Source: Eubacterium oxidoreducens (GTDB lineage Bacteria; Bacillota; Clostridia; Lachnospirales; Lachnospiraceae). Taken from it: DNA of 64,000 nucleotides. This document shows, piece by piece, positions 55,157 through 64,000 of this stretch. Location of the stretch: NCBI RefSeq assembly GCF_900104415.1, contig NZ_FMXR01000019.1:1-64000 (forward strand), written 5' to 3'. Numbering within the stretch: position 1 is the first letter of the stretch; every line of letters starts with the position of its first letter. A model generated the notes under the pieces. That model was not told the origin of the DNA. It made no database searches and was given only the letters and a program-made list of their open reading frames with translations. The position numbers and the translations under genes are program-made.

Positions 55157-57496
55157 TTACTCCTTAACAAGTTCCATATAATACATTCTAGATGAATAGT
55201 CCTGAAAATAACGAACCTCTTCACTGTATCCGGTTCCTGCAAATGCATCCTTTAGTGTCACTCCGGCATACATCAAATTCTCTCCGGTTACTGTATAATC
55301 CTCTTGCTCCCCATACATTGTTACAAATCTCGCCACCACATTATGTACCAACGAACCTTGTTTGATATGAAATGGCGCCTGAGTATTAATCAGATCCCCA
55401 AACTTACGCACATCATACTTGCGCTTTTTGTTATAAAAATGATATAGCCCTTGCGGCAAAAGACCTTTTGCCTGATAAGATTCTGCCTGTGTATTGGCAA
55501 TCACCTGCTCTTGAAGCAGCATTCCCACTGCCTGCTCCTTATTCTCATTGACACAAGTCCATTCGTGAATTCGTCCACTTCTTCCCCGATAAAACTTTCC
55601 ATATTGGAAGGTGGAACGGAACTTTTTATAAGTATCAATCTGTTCCCGAATCGCATCAAGATCTTCTTTTGTCAGATCACTCAGGTTGCACTCATAGCCT
55701 AAAACACCGTAAGCTGCCACATTAAATCTCGTCGCCATTGGTGTCACCCGCAGCGTCTGGTGATTCGGACACGACGATACATGCGCGCTAATCGCAGATA
55801 ACGGATATCCGTAGCTATACCCCTCTTGAATATAACTTCGCGCAATCGCATCGGTATCATCACTAGCCCAGATTTGCGGAAAGAAGCTCAAGATTCCCAG
55901 ATCAAATCGATTTCCTCCGGCTGCACATCCTTCAAAGAGAATATACGCAAACTTCTCTGTCAAAGTCTTCATAATCCGATAAAGCCCCATCACATAACGA
56001 TGAAAGACTTCGCCTTGTCGCTCCGCAGGCAGGTATCTCGAATAGACATCTGAAAAGATACGATTCATATCCCATTTCACATACTTGATATTCGCACTTT
56101 CAAACACCTCACTCATTTGCTCAATAATATATTGCTGCACTTGAGGTCTGGTAAGATCCAGCAATCTTTGATTTCGTCCTTGTGAATGCGGCTTTAGCGG
56201 GATATCGATTGTCCAGTCCGGATGTTCGCGATACAAATCGCTCTCCACATTTACCATCTCCGGCTCTACCCAGATTCCAAAATCCAGACCCATTTCATTT
56301 ATTTTCTTGCAAATTCCTCCAAGTCCTCCCGGAAGTTTTTCCGTATTGACCTTCCAATCGCCAAGCGCATGCGCATCATCATTTCGCTGTCCAAACCATC
56401 CATCATCCATAACAAACAGTTCGATTCCAACATTCTTTGCTTCTTTAGCCATTTTAAGAAGGCTGCTTTCCTTAATATCAAAATATGCAGCTTCCCAGCT
56501 GTTAAGCAAAATCGGTCGTTCCTTTTTCTTCCATTCTCCGCGCACTACATGTTCTTGCACAAATTCATGCATATTATGACTCATCTTCGTAAATCCTTCG
56601 TACGAACAGGTCATCACCGCTTCCGGTGCCTCAAATACGTCACCCGGCTCTAGCACAAAGCTAAATCCTCTCGGATTGATACCGCTTACTAATCTCGTCT
56701 TTCCATATGCATTTTGCGACACACTCGTATAATGATTACCACTGTATATTAAATTGAATCCATAACACATGCCGGCATCTTCTGTTGCATGAACTTCATG
56801 CAGCATTGTAAAAGGATTGCTTCGATTCGATGACGTTCCCGTAAACGAACTATTAATATAATTTCCCGGCCCTGCCATAACCGTATGCTTTTGCATTTCT
56901 CTGGCCCATGCTCCATGGAACGAGGTAATGGCATAGGTTCCTCTTGCAAGATCAAGCTGATTACTCATCATTTTATGAAGACGTATGGTCTCATTCGACG
57001 AATTAACCAAAACCGCAGTGCGAACAATGCAATCACATTCTTCATAGACTTCATAGCGAAGCTGAAGCTGCAAATCGTAGGACGCATCTTTGAGCGTCAC
57101 AATCAGCTGCTGTATCTTTTGACTCTCATCATATGCACTCGGCAGCGATGTCAGCGCTTTCTTATCGTCCATAATCTGCGCCTTTTCAAACAAGAAATCA
57201 CTTGTCACCGATCCATCCGCATGCTCTATTTCAAGGAAAGACTCTCCGATATCCCCTTTTCCACTTGCAGACATTTCTAGACAAATATCTTCCAAAATGA
57301 GGTTTTTATGTGCATCATCATAGACAATACTATTGCCCGGCTCAAACGCCCTTTTTTGCCGAAAAATTTCTGCACTTGGTTGTTCGAGTCTACGCCCATA
57401 ATACAGATGTTCTAGATGTCCACTCTCGAGCATGCTAAAAACATAGGTCGTGTTTTTTGTTGCTAATATAAAAGTCTGATCATTTTGTAAAATCAT
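55157..57496 (-). CDS. Alpha-galactosidase, GH36
   Basis: This 779-residue cytoplasmic enzyme, without a signal peptide, matches GH36 alpha-galactosidases. The nucleophile Asp is in KYVKWDMNRIFSD and the acid/base Asp in IWASDDTDAIARS. It releases galactose from raffinose-family sugars or melibiose, feeding galK and galT. Upstream is a TTGAAA-16-TATAAT promoter. It is the first gene of a long minus-strand operon that seems to continue to the LRR gene at 47778. No dedicated transporter or regulator is in the window. Confidence 0.95.
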   Translation of the reverse strand: MILQNDQTFILATKNTTYVFSMLESGHLEHLYYGRRLEQPSAEIFRQKRAFEPGNSIVYDDAHKNLILEDICLEMSASGKGDIGESFLEIEHADGSVTSDFLFEKAQIMDDKKALTSLPSAYDESQKIQQLIVTLKDASYDLQLQLRYEVYEECDCIVRTAVLVNSSNETIRLHKMMSNQLDLARGTYAITSFHGAWAREMQKHTVMAGPGNYINSSFTGTSSNRSNPFTMLHEVHATEDAGMCYGFNLIYSGNHYTSVSQNAYGKTRLVSGINPRGFSFVLEPGDVFEAPEAVMTCSYEGFTKMSHNMHEFVQEHVVRGEWKKKERPILLNSWEAAYFDIKESSLLKMAKEAKNVGIELFVMDDGWFGQRNDDAHALGDWKVNTEKLPGGLGGICKKINEMGLDFGIWVEPEMVNVESDLYREHPDWTIDIPLKPHSQGRNQRLLDLTRPQVQQYIIEQMSEVFESANIKYVKWDMNRIFSDVYSRYLPAERQGEVFHRYVMGLYRIMKTLTEKFAYILFEGCAAGGNRFDLGILSFFPQIWASDDTDAIARSYIQEGYSYGYPLSAISAHVSSCPNHQTLRVTPMATRFNVAAYGVLGYECNLSDLTKEDLDAIREQIDTYKKFRSTFQYGKFYRGRSGRIHEWTCVNENKEQAVGMLLQEQVIANTQAESYQAKGLLPQGLYHFYNKKRKYDVRKFGDLINTQAPFHIKQGSLVHNVVARFVTMYGEQEDYTVTGENLMYAGVTLKDAFAGTGYSEEVRYFQDYSSRMYYMELVKE

Positions 57497-57525
57497 TCTA
57501 TCTCTCCGATTCTTTTCTTTCGTTT

Positions 57526-57553
57526 ATTATACTAAACCTCTATCTTTTTTCAA
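57526..57553 (-). promoter_or_regulatory. Promoter of the alpha-galactosidase operon
   Basis: On the minus strand TTGAAA (57553-57548) and TATAAT (57531-57526) are 16 bases apart, about 30 bases before the ATG at 57496. No clear LacI- or AraC-type operator is seen nearby. Confidence 0.75.
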
Positions 57554-57615
57554 AGATTCATGTTGATTTCCAACTTTTCACTGTCTTCATACTAGACTTG
57601 GCGAATTTTTCTTGT

Positions 57616-57621
57616 TATAAT
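57616..57621 (+). promoter_or_regulatory. Extended -10 box of the second AAA+/VWA operon
   Basis: TGTTATAAT gives an extended -10 (TATAAT at 57616-57621), about 90 bases before the ATG at 57712. No good -35 was found. Confidence 0.5.
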
Positions 57622-57711
57622 CCAACTAAGCTTAGGGAATACTAATCGTTATGAGACATGGCTCAACAGAGTCCGATAGGGGTAACAAACAATAGAGGAG
57701 TAATAATTTAT

Positions 57712-59289
57712 ATGAAATCCGTATTTTTAAACCGGACAGCATTATCCATTGAAAAGCTGGATCCGCCTTATAACACACTTGAAAAACGTACCACTGATAA
57801 GGAATGCATTTCCATCTACAACGAAGCGCAGCTGATGGCCGGCCTTGATCCGATTGTTGTCAAAGCTGTTCAAGCATACTTTTCCAAGGACGAATCCACG
57901 ATATGTCTTGTAAAAATTTCCGACACATCCTATGCGGTTGAAACGATCTTGTCTGAAGGAATACTGCTTGCAACCATATCTGCAAATGGAAGAATTCGCG
58001 GCAGCCTGCGAACAGACGATGGTTCGTATAAAGCTATTCCAAATCTGGAAAATGATACGTCTTTTGACACAACTGCATTTATTGTTGGCTTTCTTCCAAT
58101 TTTGAGAGAAAAATTTCCGGAAGTAAACGAGATATTGGAAAATCTCGAAACTTCTTCTAATCATCTAGAACCATTTGCTGCCAAGGACTTGTACAAGCTC
58201 TCTGACAGCCTTGAACACATCTTTACCGACCGCCGCTTTGATACGGATGAAAAGGGAGGTAACATCGCTCTCTTAGAAGAAAACACGATTGAACACGGCG
58301 GACTGTGTTACAACAAAGTCCTTGCCGGATGTCCGACCATTCTCGCAGAAAGCCATGCGGTTAATGAGGATGACAATCTGACCGTAGCCGAGGCCAGGAA
58401 GGAATTTGCTGCATTCTCATCCGAATTTCACTGGGAGGAAGACGAACTTGCTTTCATTCCGGTCTTTGAGGATGATTTTGTCGTTCCTAACGAAACCCTT
58501 AAAATTGCTCGCCGCTATGTCTTAAGTGCCGGTGAGAAACGACCAATGGTTAACTTTATGTGGCGCGGCGTAACAGCCTACGGAAAATCAACCGGCGTTG
58601 AGGTTCTTGCCTGTATTTTAAACATGCCGCTTCTTCGTGTCACCTGCAATTCCAACATGGAAACGCAAGACTTTTTAAGCGACTTCGTTCCAAATACAGA
58701 TACTGCCGGTGACGCTCCAAGATTCAAACATATCGAATCCAATTTTGTAAAAGCATTGACAAAAGGCTACATCGTGGAAGTGCAAGAAATTTCCCGAATC
58801 AAGGATAGCGGTGTACTCGTAGGCTTAAATGAATACGACAAAGCCGGCAGCATCATTCCTTTGGTTGATGGCAGTTACCTTAGAAGACATCCAAAGGCTA
58901 TGGTCGTCTACACAGATAACGTTGGTTACAATTCCTGTCGACCGATTGACCCATCTGTCATACGACGTATGTCCTTTATCATCGACAGCTATGATCTTCC
59001 GAAAGAAAAAGCACTTGCAAGACTTGAACTTAACACAAACGTACATAATCATGGCATTTTGGAAAAATGTTATAACGTATGGCTCAAAATTCGCGACTAC
59101 TGTTATACCAAAGGGATTACGGACGGAAGCATTTCCCTATCTGAGCTTGAAATGTGGGTTCTTTCTGTCAAATTAGATGGCTATCGGAATTTCCGTCAAA
59201 ATTGCATCGAATGTGTCATTGCCAAAGCAACCAATGATCTCGAAGAACAAGATGAAATCATCACCGGTGTCGTAGATTTATATCTGTAA
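57712..59289 (+). CDS. AAA+ ATPase paired with a VWA protein (second module)
   Basis: The ATG at 57712 follows GAGGAG by about eleven bases, giving 525 residues. Residues 1-270 match no domain I recognise. The AAA+ module has Walker A GVTAYGKS (286-293) and an altered Walker B IVEVQE (354-359), where the usual Asp is Gln. VVYTDNVGYNSCRPIDPSVI near 400-420 is the sensor-1 region. It is probably a MoxR-like remodelling ATPase for the VWA protein encoded 12 bases downstream. It is distinct from the MoxR gene at 49244-50791 and shares only the general layout. Confidence 0.8.
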   Translation: MKSVFLNRTALSIEKLDPPYNTLEKRTTDKECISIYNEAQLMAGLDPIVVKAVQAYFSKDESTICLVKISDTSYAVETILSEGILLATISANGRIRGSLRTDDGSYKAIPNLENDTSFDTTAFIVGFLPILREKFPEVNEILENLETSSNHLEPFAAKDLYKLSDSLEHIFTDRRFDTDEKGGNIALLEENTIEHGGLCYNKVLAGCPTILAESHAVNEDDNLTVAEARKEFAAFSSEFHWEEDELAFIPVFEDDFVVPNETLKIARRYVLSAGEKRPMVNFMWRGVTAYGKSTGVEVLACILNMPLLRVTCNSNMETQDFLSDFVPNTDTAGDAPRFKHIESNFVKALTKGYIVEVQEISRIKDSGVLVGLNEYDKAGSIIPLVDGSYLRRHPKAMVVYTDNVGYNSCRPIDPSVIRRMSFIIDSYDLPKEKALARLELNTNVHNHGILEKCYNVWLKIRDYCYTKGITDGSISLSELEMWVLSVKLDGYRNFRQNCIECVIAKATNDLEEQDEIITGVVDLYL

Positions 59290-59301
59290 GGAGGCTTTTT
59301 T

Positions 59302-61461
59302 ATGAGTCGATTATTTTCCGAACAGGTAAAAAAATACCAGGCCGCGCATCCGGCTACGCCAATTGCTTTTGACAATTTGGTTCAAACGCCGCAGTTCTAT
59401 CGGTATATCAATCAGTACCTGACCTCTCTGACGAGCGACTTTGCTATGCCGATTCATCTTGTCTTGTTACATGGGGATAACGAACAACAGATTGAAACTT
59501 CTTTGCTAGACGGCAGAACCATTTACGTCAATACGGACAATGCTCAGATTCGTTCTTTTGAAGATGATGAAAATAAACTTTTATGTATCTTAGGATATCT
59601 TTTTCACGAAATTGCTCATCTGCGTTTTATGGATTACCGCAAAGAATTATGGGCCGCTAATTCCTTTAAACTTGGCAAACTTCCTTTCGAAAAAGATACT
59701 ATGCCACGAATGCGCTATCCGCATCCTGATTTTATGGAAGTAAAATCCAACCCTCGTTTTGCCAAGGTCATGACCTCCTTATACCGGGCCATTGCCAATG
59801 TCATCAGCGACTATCACGATGAAGAAGCTTTATGTAAAATGGCCGGCAAGTTGGTTCGCCGTGGTATCGAGACTGTTCGAGAAGCCGGGTTTACAACGGT
59901 TCGCTCCTTAGAGGATATGACGGAGGATATTGAAATTTCTACCTTGACGCTGCTTCTTTCTGCCATATTACAGTATGCACGTTTTGGACAGGTCTTTATT
60001 CTGCACGAAGACACCGCTGAGTTCAATGTCATCATGGAAATGCTTGATCGCATAAAACCGGACATCCAGGCAGCCATACAAGCTGATGATGTCAAAGAAA
60101 AATATATCCAAATCAATTTCATCGTCAATAAATTATGGCGATACATTGATTTATATATCGATGGCCCATCTTCTGAATTCGCTTTTGAAGGCACGGAAGA
60201 TGAGGATTTTACGGAATATCGCGATGAAAACGAACGTGGTTTTCACCAGCCTGCCAAAGAAGAAGAAGATTGCGAAAATTGTGATAACTGCGACGACGAA
60301 GATCACAAGGAGGAATCCCCCGGCGGTGATGACGCTGCTGAGGATGGCTCAGCCCAGGACGCAGCTGACATGCTTGATTCTATTCAAAATGCAATCGCAA
60401 GTTCCGGTGGAGATAACATTTCCAATATGCCGGCTAATATTCTAAGTGGCAGCATGCAAGAAATTCAGGATTCTTCTACAAATAATGACACCTTTGCGCC
60501 TTCGGATGTCTTAAGTGGCACACAAGAAGGGCACCTGATTGAGTTATCGCTAGAAGAACTGGAAAATGAAATTCATGAAGATAACGCCGAAGAACAACTT
60601 GCCGAACAGCAGCATAAAAACACGCTGTCCAAGATAAACAGTGGCAATTACGGCTCTGCGCACACCGGCATACAGACCGATATCCGAAGAGTCAAACCCA
60701 ATATAAACGACCGTTCTTCCTACGAAGAAATCATTCACCAGCATCACTCATTCCTCAAAAAGGTGCAAAAGGAAATCGTCAAAATCATGCAGGATGAAAC
60801 CACTTCCCTGCAACGACGCCGAATGATGGGACGACGCATCGATAACCGGCATTTATACAAAGTTGATCAGCGCTACTTCCAAAAGAAAAAAAATCCGGAA
60901 AAAGAACTGGATATGGCCGTTGCTATTTTGATCGACAATTCCGGTTCCATGAAAGGTCCACGAATCGACTGCGCCAGACAAGCCGCCGTGTTACTTAATG
61001 AAGTACTCGAGCGATTAGAGATTCCGACCTTGATTTCCTCCCACAATTGTGAAATGCATCCGGTCGTAGAAATCTATCAGCAATTTGAAGATCGAAAAAT
61101 TGCCAAATACTCTCTAATGAAGATGCAACCATCTGGCAACAACCGTGACGGCCTTGCCCTCCGCATGGTCGGAGAATTGTTGTCGCAGCGTATCGAACAG
61201 GACAAACTGTTGATTATCATCTCCGACGGCCAGCCCAATTCAAATGGTTACAGCGGAGATCTCGCACGCAAAGATATCAAAGAAGCCATGCGCCTTCTAC
61301 GCGGCGATGGCATTAAGACTATTGCCTTTGCCATCGGTGATGACAAGCCGCAGATTCGTGCAATTTACGGAGAAGCTTTTGTCGATATCAGCGACTATGA
61401 CAAATTTCCATTGCAACTCTCATTGTTGATGGAACGCGAAATTATATCAAACATTCGATAA
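59302..61461 (+). CDS. VWA-domain protein with HExxH and acidic Cys-rich linker (second module)
   Basis: This 719-residue protein has an N-terminal region with an intact HExxH motif, H102-EIAH106, in a helix (LFHEIAHLRFMDY), suggesting a zinc-binding metallopeptidase-like fold. An acidic linker (about 295-360) includes CENCDNCDDEDH, a possible metal-binding cluster. The C-terminal VWA domain carries MIDAS DNSGS starting at D545. Overall it resembles CobT-like VWA proteins that partner with AAA+ ATPases. An AGGAGG-type site precedes the start, 12 bases after the ATPase stop. Substrate unknown. Confidence 0.8.
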   Translation: MSRLFSEQVKKYQAAHPATPIAFDNLVQTPQFYRYINQYLTSLTSDFAMPIHLVLLHGDNEQQIETSLLDGRTIYVNTDNAQIRSFEDDENKLLCILGYLFHEIAHLRFMDYRKELWAANSFKLGKLPFEKDTMPRMRYPHPDFMEVKSNPRFAKVMTSLYRAIANVISDYHDEEALCKMAGKLVRRGIETVREAGFTTVRSLEDMTEDIEISTLTLLLSAILQYARFGQVFILHEDTAEFNVIMEMLDRIKPDIQAAIQADDVKEKYIQINFIVNKLWRYIDLYIDGPSSEFAFEGTEDEDFTEYRDENERGFHQPAKEEEDCENCDNCDDEDHKEESPGGDDAAEDGSAQDAADMLDSIQNAIASSGGDNISNMPANILSGSMQEIQDSSTNNDTFAPSDVLSGTQEGHLIELSLEELENEIHEDNAEEQLAEQQHKNTLSKINSGNYGSAHTGIQTDIRRVKPNINDRSSYEEIIHQHHSFLKKVQKEIVKIMQDETTSLQRRRMMGRRIDNRHLYKVDQRYFQKKKNPEKELDMAVAILIDNSGSMKGPRIDCARQAAVLLNEVLERLEIPTLISSHNCEMHPVVEIYQQFEDRKIAKYSLMKMQPSGNNRDGLALRMVGELLSQRIEQDKLLIIISDGQPNSNGYSGDLARKDIKEAMRLLRGDGIKTIAFAIGDDKPQIRAIYGEAFVDISDYDKFPLQLSLLMEREIISNIR

Positions 61462-61482
61462 CCCTTAGGAAAGGAGCTACTT

Positions 61483-62241
61483 ATGTCTAAAGACGATATC
61501 ATCTACTATCTAAAAAAAGTACAAGAAAATGGTATGAATCTTGAGAAAATCGACGAACCGACAGAAGAAATCTGTCTAACTGCGGTTAAGAACAATCCGT
61601 TTGCCTTGCAATTTGTAAAAAAACAGACGGATACCATCTGCGAAGCAGCTGTTAAAAGGCGAGGTGCCTCTCTTGCACTCGTCAAAAACCGGACGCCTAA
61701 AATCTGTCGTCTGGCTATCGAGCAAGACGGCATTGCAATTCGCTATGTTCCTGACAAAAGCGAAGAATTATGCCACAAAGCCATTTCACGTTCGCCAATG
61801 GCTATTCGCTATATCCCGCAGACACCGGAGTATTGCTTAGAAGCCGTTATGCAAGATGGTAATGTATTAGAATATATCCAAGACCAGACCGAAGAAATCT
61901 GCCTTGCAGCCATCATGCAAGACCCTAAAGCACTTAGGTTTGTCAAAAACCTGACACCAAGACTTCAGCAATTTGCCGAGGTAGCTGCCAATCCTATCCT
62001 GGTACTCGATCAAGAAGAATTTGATGAAGAATTGTGTATCTTTGCCATCAAAGTAAACTGTGGCATCTTTGAATGGCTTGACACCCAGACCGAGGCAACC
62101 TGCCTTGCAGCCGTATCGATTCGCGGAAGACTGCTCGCTTATGTCAGACAGCAAACACTTCCGATCTGTATGGCCGCTGTTGCACAAGATCCCTCCGCGA
62201 TTCAATTCGTGAAAGATTATTTCCGTGAAGAAATCGCATAA
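61483..62241 (+). CDS. DUF4116 repeat protein
   Basis: This 252-residue protein consists mainly of about nine to ten helical repeats of 20-24 residues, of the kind EEICLAAIMQDPKALRFVKN, matching DUF4116. No catalytic residues or signal peptide are seen. It lies 21 bases after the VWA gene with AGGAG upstream, so it is the third gene of the operon. It probably serves as a protein-binding scaffold, occupying the place that the LRR gene has in the other module. Confidence 0.85.
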   Translation: MSKDDIIYYLKKVQENGMNLEKIDEPTEEICLTAVKNNPFALQFVKKQTDTICEAAVKRRGASLALVKNRTPKICRLAIEQDGIAIRYVPDKSEELCHKAISRSPMAIRYIPQTPEYCLEAVMQDGNVLEYIQDQTEEICLAAIMQDPKALRFVKNLTPRLQQFAEVAANPILVLDQEEFDEELCIFAIKVNCGIFEWLDTQTEATCLAAVSIRGRLLAYVRQQTLPICMAAVAQDPSAIQFVKDYFREEIA

Positions 62242-62255
62242 TGTCTTTTATAAAC

Positions 62256-62298
62256 AAAGGCTATCGCACCCATTTTTTTGCTCGTGCGATAGCCTTTT
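62256..62298. terminator. Bidirectional terminator
   Basis: AAAGGCTATCGCAC (62256-62269) is the exact complement of GTGCGATAGCCTTT (62284-62297). T-rich sequence follows on both strands. It ends the DUF4116 operon on the plus strand and the iscS/iscU operon on the minus strand. Confidence 0.9.
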
Positions 62299-62318
62299 AT
62301 CATGCGATTCTTTTTTTG

Positions 62319-62687
62319 TTATTTCTTACTGTAATAATCATCAAGTGCCGCCTTAACTGCTTCTTCTGCCAAAACAGAACAGTGCAACTTGTGCGGTGGA
62401 AGGCCATCAAGTGCTTCGACTACAGCCTTATTGGAAAGTTCAAGTGCCTCCGATACCGGCTTTCCTTTTATCATCTCTGTCGCCATAGAACTTGAAGCAA
62501 TTGCCGATCCGCAACCAAACGTCTTAAACTTTACATCCTTTATGATATCTTGATCGATTTTCAGATAAATCTTCATGATATCTCCGCATGTTGCATTTCC
62601 AACTTCTCCGATGCCATCTGCATCTTCTATTTCACCTACATTACGTGGGTGTTCAAAATGATCCATTACCTTTTCACTATATAACAT
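62319..62687 (-). CDS. iscU: Iron-sulfur cluster scaffold protein IscU/NifU
   Basis: This 122-residue scaffold has the three conserved cysteines: C34 in NATCGD, C59 in FGCGSAIAS, and C103 in LHCSVLAEEA. It receives sulfur from the cysteine desulfurase encoded 15 bases upstream and assembles iron-sulfur clusters. It is a stand-alone IscU-like domain without the NifU C-terminus, the type common in anaerobic Clostridia. Confidence 0.93.
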   Translation of the reverse strand: MLYSEKVMDHFEHPRNVGEIEDADGIGEVGNATCGDIMKIYLKIDQDIIKDVKFKTFGCGSAIASSSMATEMIKGKPVSEALELSNKAVVEALDGLPPHKLHCSVLAEEAVKAALDDYYSKK

Positions 62688-62702
62688 CTATTTCTCCTCC
62701 TA

Positions 62703-63893
62703 TTATTTAAAGATATATTCTTTCTCACCTTTTTTTAGACTTTCCCACACCGGCGAAATGCTACGCAGGTAGGAAACAACTTCCTTAACCTGTTCGATAA
62801 TATAATCCATCTGTTCATATGTATTTTCTTCACTAACCGATAAACGAAGCGATCCATGTGCCACTTCATGCGGAAGTCCCAGTGCAAGTAGTACATGACT
62901 CGGGTCAAGACTTCCGGATGTGCAAGCCGAACCGGAAGATGCTGCAATTCCTTTCGCATCCAAAAGAAGTAGTAAAGATTCTCCCTCAATAGCCTCAAAG
63001 CAGATATTTAATGTTCCCGGTACGCGCTCAGCTCCGCTTCCATTGATTTTACTATGAGAGATTTTCGACAAACCTGCCTCTAGATAATCACGAAGCGCTG
63101 CTGTCTTTTCCATATTTTCCTCAAGCTGATTCAAAGCCTCCTTAAGCGCTGTTGCCATTCCCACAATCGCCGGAATATTCTCCGTACCGGCACGCTTTCC
63201 ACGCTCTTGTGCTCCACCTTCAATCAAATTATCAATCCTTGCGCCCATTCGAACATATAGCGCTCCAACGCCTCGTGGCCCGTGGAATTTATGACCGGAT
63301 AATGCAAGATAGTCACATCCTATTTCTCTTACATCTACCGGCACATGCCCTACAGCCTGCACGGCATCCGTATGGAAGGGAACTTTCTTTTCCTTACAGA
63401 TTGCTCCAATCTCTTTAACCGGAAGAAGCGTTCCAACTTCATTGTTCGCATACATCACACTGACAAGCGCAGTCTCTTCACGTATTGCCTCTCGAACCAA
63501 TTGCGGATCAAGCCATCCATCTTCATCAACCGGAAGATACGTAACTTCAAATCCATCCTTCGCAAGCTTCGCCATCGTGTGAAGCACGGCATGATGTTCA
63601 ACTGTCGTTGTAATAATATGATTCTTTCCTTTGCGTTTACCGGCATAGGCAGCAGAGCAGATTGCCTGATTATCAGACTCGCTTCCTCCTGATGTAAAAA
63701 ATATCTCTCTCGGTTTTGCTCCGATTGCCTGCGCAATCTCTTCACGCGCCTGCTCTAATTGCTCCTTCGCCAGTTGCCCCGGTGTATGTAAGCTAGATGG
63801 GTTGGCAAAATACAGCTTCATATTCTCAATCATAACAGCCAGAGCATTCTCACTGATTTTCGTTGTTGCCGCATTATCTGCGTATATTTTCAT
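62703..63893 (-). CDS. iscS: Cysteine desulfurase IscS/NifS
   Basis: The ATG at 63893, seven bases after AGGAGG, gives 396 residues. The PLP Lys is in LSGHKFHGPRG, and the mobile active-site Cys in ASSGSACTSGSLDPSH. FADNAATT-type start YADNAATT is typical. It mobilises sulfur from cysteine to IscU. No iscR gene is in the window, but an inverted repeat overlaps its promoter. Confidence 0.94.
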   Translation of the reverse strand: MKIYADNAATTKISENALAVMIENMKLYFANPSSLHTPGQLAKEQLEQAREEIAQAIGAKPREIFFTSGGSESDNQAICSAAYAGKRKGKNHIITTTVEHHAVLHTMAKLAKDGFEVTYLPVDEDGWLDPQLVREAIREETALVSVMYANNEVGTLLPVKEIGAICKEKKVPFHTDAVQAVGHVPVDVREIGCDYLALSGHKFHGPRGVGALYVRMGARIDNLIEGGAQERGKRAGTENIPAIVGMATALKEALNQLEENMEKTAALRDYLEAGLSKISHSKINGSGAERVPGTLNICFEAIEGESLLLLLDAKGIAASSGSACTSGSLDPSHVLLALGLPHEVAHGSLRLSVSEENTYEQMDYIIEQVKEVVSYLRSISPVWESLKKGEKEYIFK

Positions 63894-63912
63894 CTTATTT
63901 CCTCCTAAAATC

Positions 63913-63966
63913 AATTCCTATGTGTTTCATAGGAATTATATTAACATCTAATTCCTAGTTAGTCAA
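63913..63966 (-). promoter_or_regulatory. Promoter and inverted-repeat operator of iscS-iscU
   Basis: On the minus strand TTGACT (63966-63961) and TAATAT (63943-63938) are 17 bases apart. A perfect 10-base inverted repeat AATTCCTATG-TGTTT-CATAGGAATT spans 63913-63937, just downstream of the -10, and a partial second copy (ATTCCTAG near 63951) lies between -10 and -35. This fits an Rrf2/IscR-type repressor site; the regulator is not in the window. Confidence 0.75.
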
Positions 63967-64000
63967 TAGGATTTTAGCAAATTAAAAAAAAGATTCCAAA

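Noticed and set aside
61483-62241. DNA-level tandem repeat
   Set aside because: The periodicity is at the protein level (DUF4116); the nucleotide sequence of the units has diverged.

Overview
The window looks like a chromosomal segment of a low-GC Clostridia member, most likely a Lachnospiraceae-type gut anaerobe. The reasons are the Firmicute S10-spc-alpha order ending in a KOW protein, infA, rpmJ, rpsM, rpsK, rpsD, rpoA and rplQ, a zinc-type S14, a class II GalT, strong AGGAGG ribosome binding sites, and a group IIC intron. No species is claimed.

Layout. 1-331 is the 5' part of a group II intron on the minus strand, cut by the window edge. 646-6602 holds a LuxR-type ATPase regulator, an XRE regulator, and a three-gene cassette (cyclase/amidohydrolase, nitrilase-type amidase, Cys/Met-type PLP enzyme). 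6.6-13.8 kb is an accessory, eroded region: a TfoX micro-fragment, a DUF4143 ATPase with spaced upstream repeats, a truncated NapH-like membrane protein ending in a hairpin element, a 3' fragment of an RNA methyltransferase gene, a TetR-controlled pair of membrane proteins, a SfsA/cupin/TfoX/trypsin operon, and an IS21-like end. 13.8-18.5 kb is an operon (degenerate HtrA, YhaM, GH5 glucanase, RlmD). Divergently, 18.6-23.1 kb encodes MutS2 and a two-component system.

23.2-39.9 kb is the complete r-protein superoperon on the minus strand, from rpsJ to rplQ. It has a good sigma-A promoter, a structured leader before rpsJ, another before rpsM, an internal hairpin between infA and rpmJ, and an odd structured spacer between rpsH and rplF. 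40-47.7 kb carries secreted wall-associated proteins (SleB-type hydrolase, transglutaminase-like protein), an RNA methyltransferase, and a GGDEF/chromate transporter/glycosyltransferase operon.

The most interesting part is 47.8-62.2 kb. An apparently continuous minus-strand operon runs alpha-galactosidase, galK, galT, a 76-residue protein, a VWA protein, a MoxR-type AAA+ ATPase and a BspA-type LRR protein. Divergent from it is a second AAA+/VWA pair followed by a DUF4116 repeat protein. Two non-identical AAA+/VWA modules, each ending in a different repeat-protein gene and one tied to galactose catabolism, look like a chaperone-type or regulatory system I cannot name. The window ends with an iscU/iscS pair under a promoter overlapping a perfect inverted repeat.
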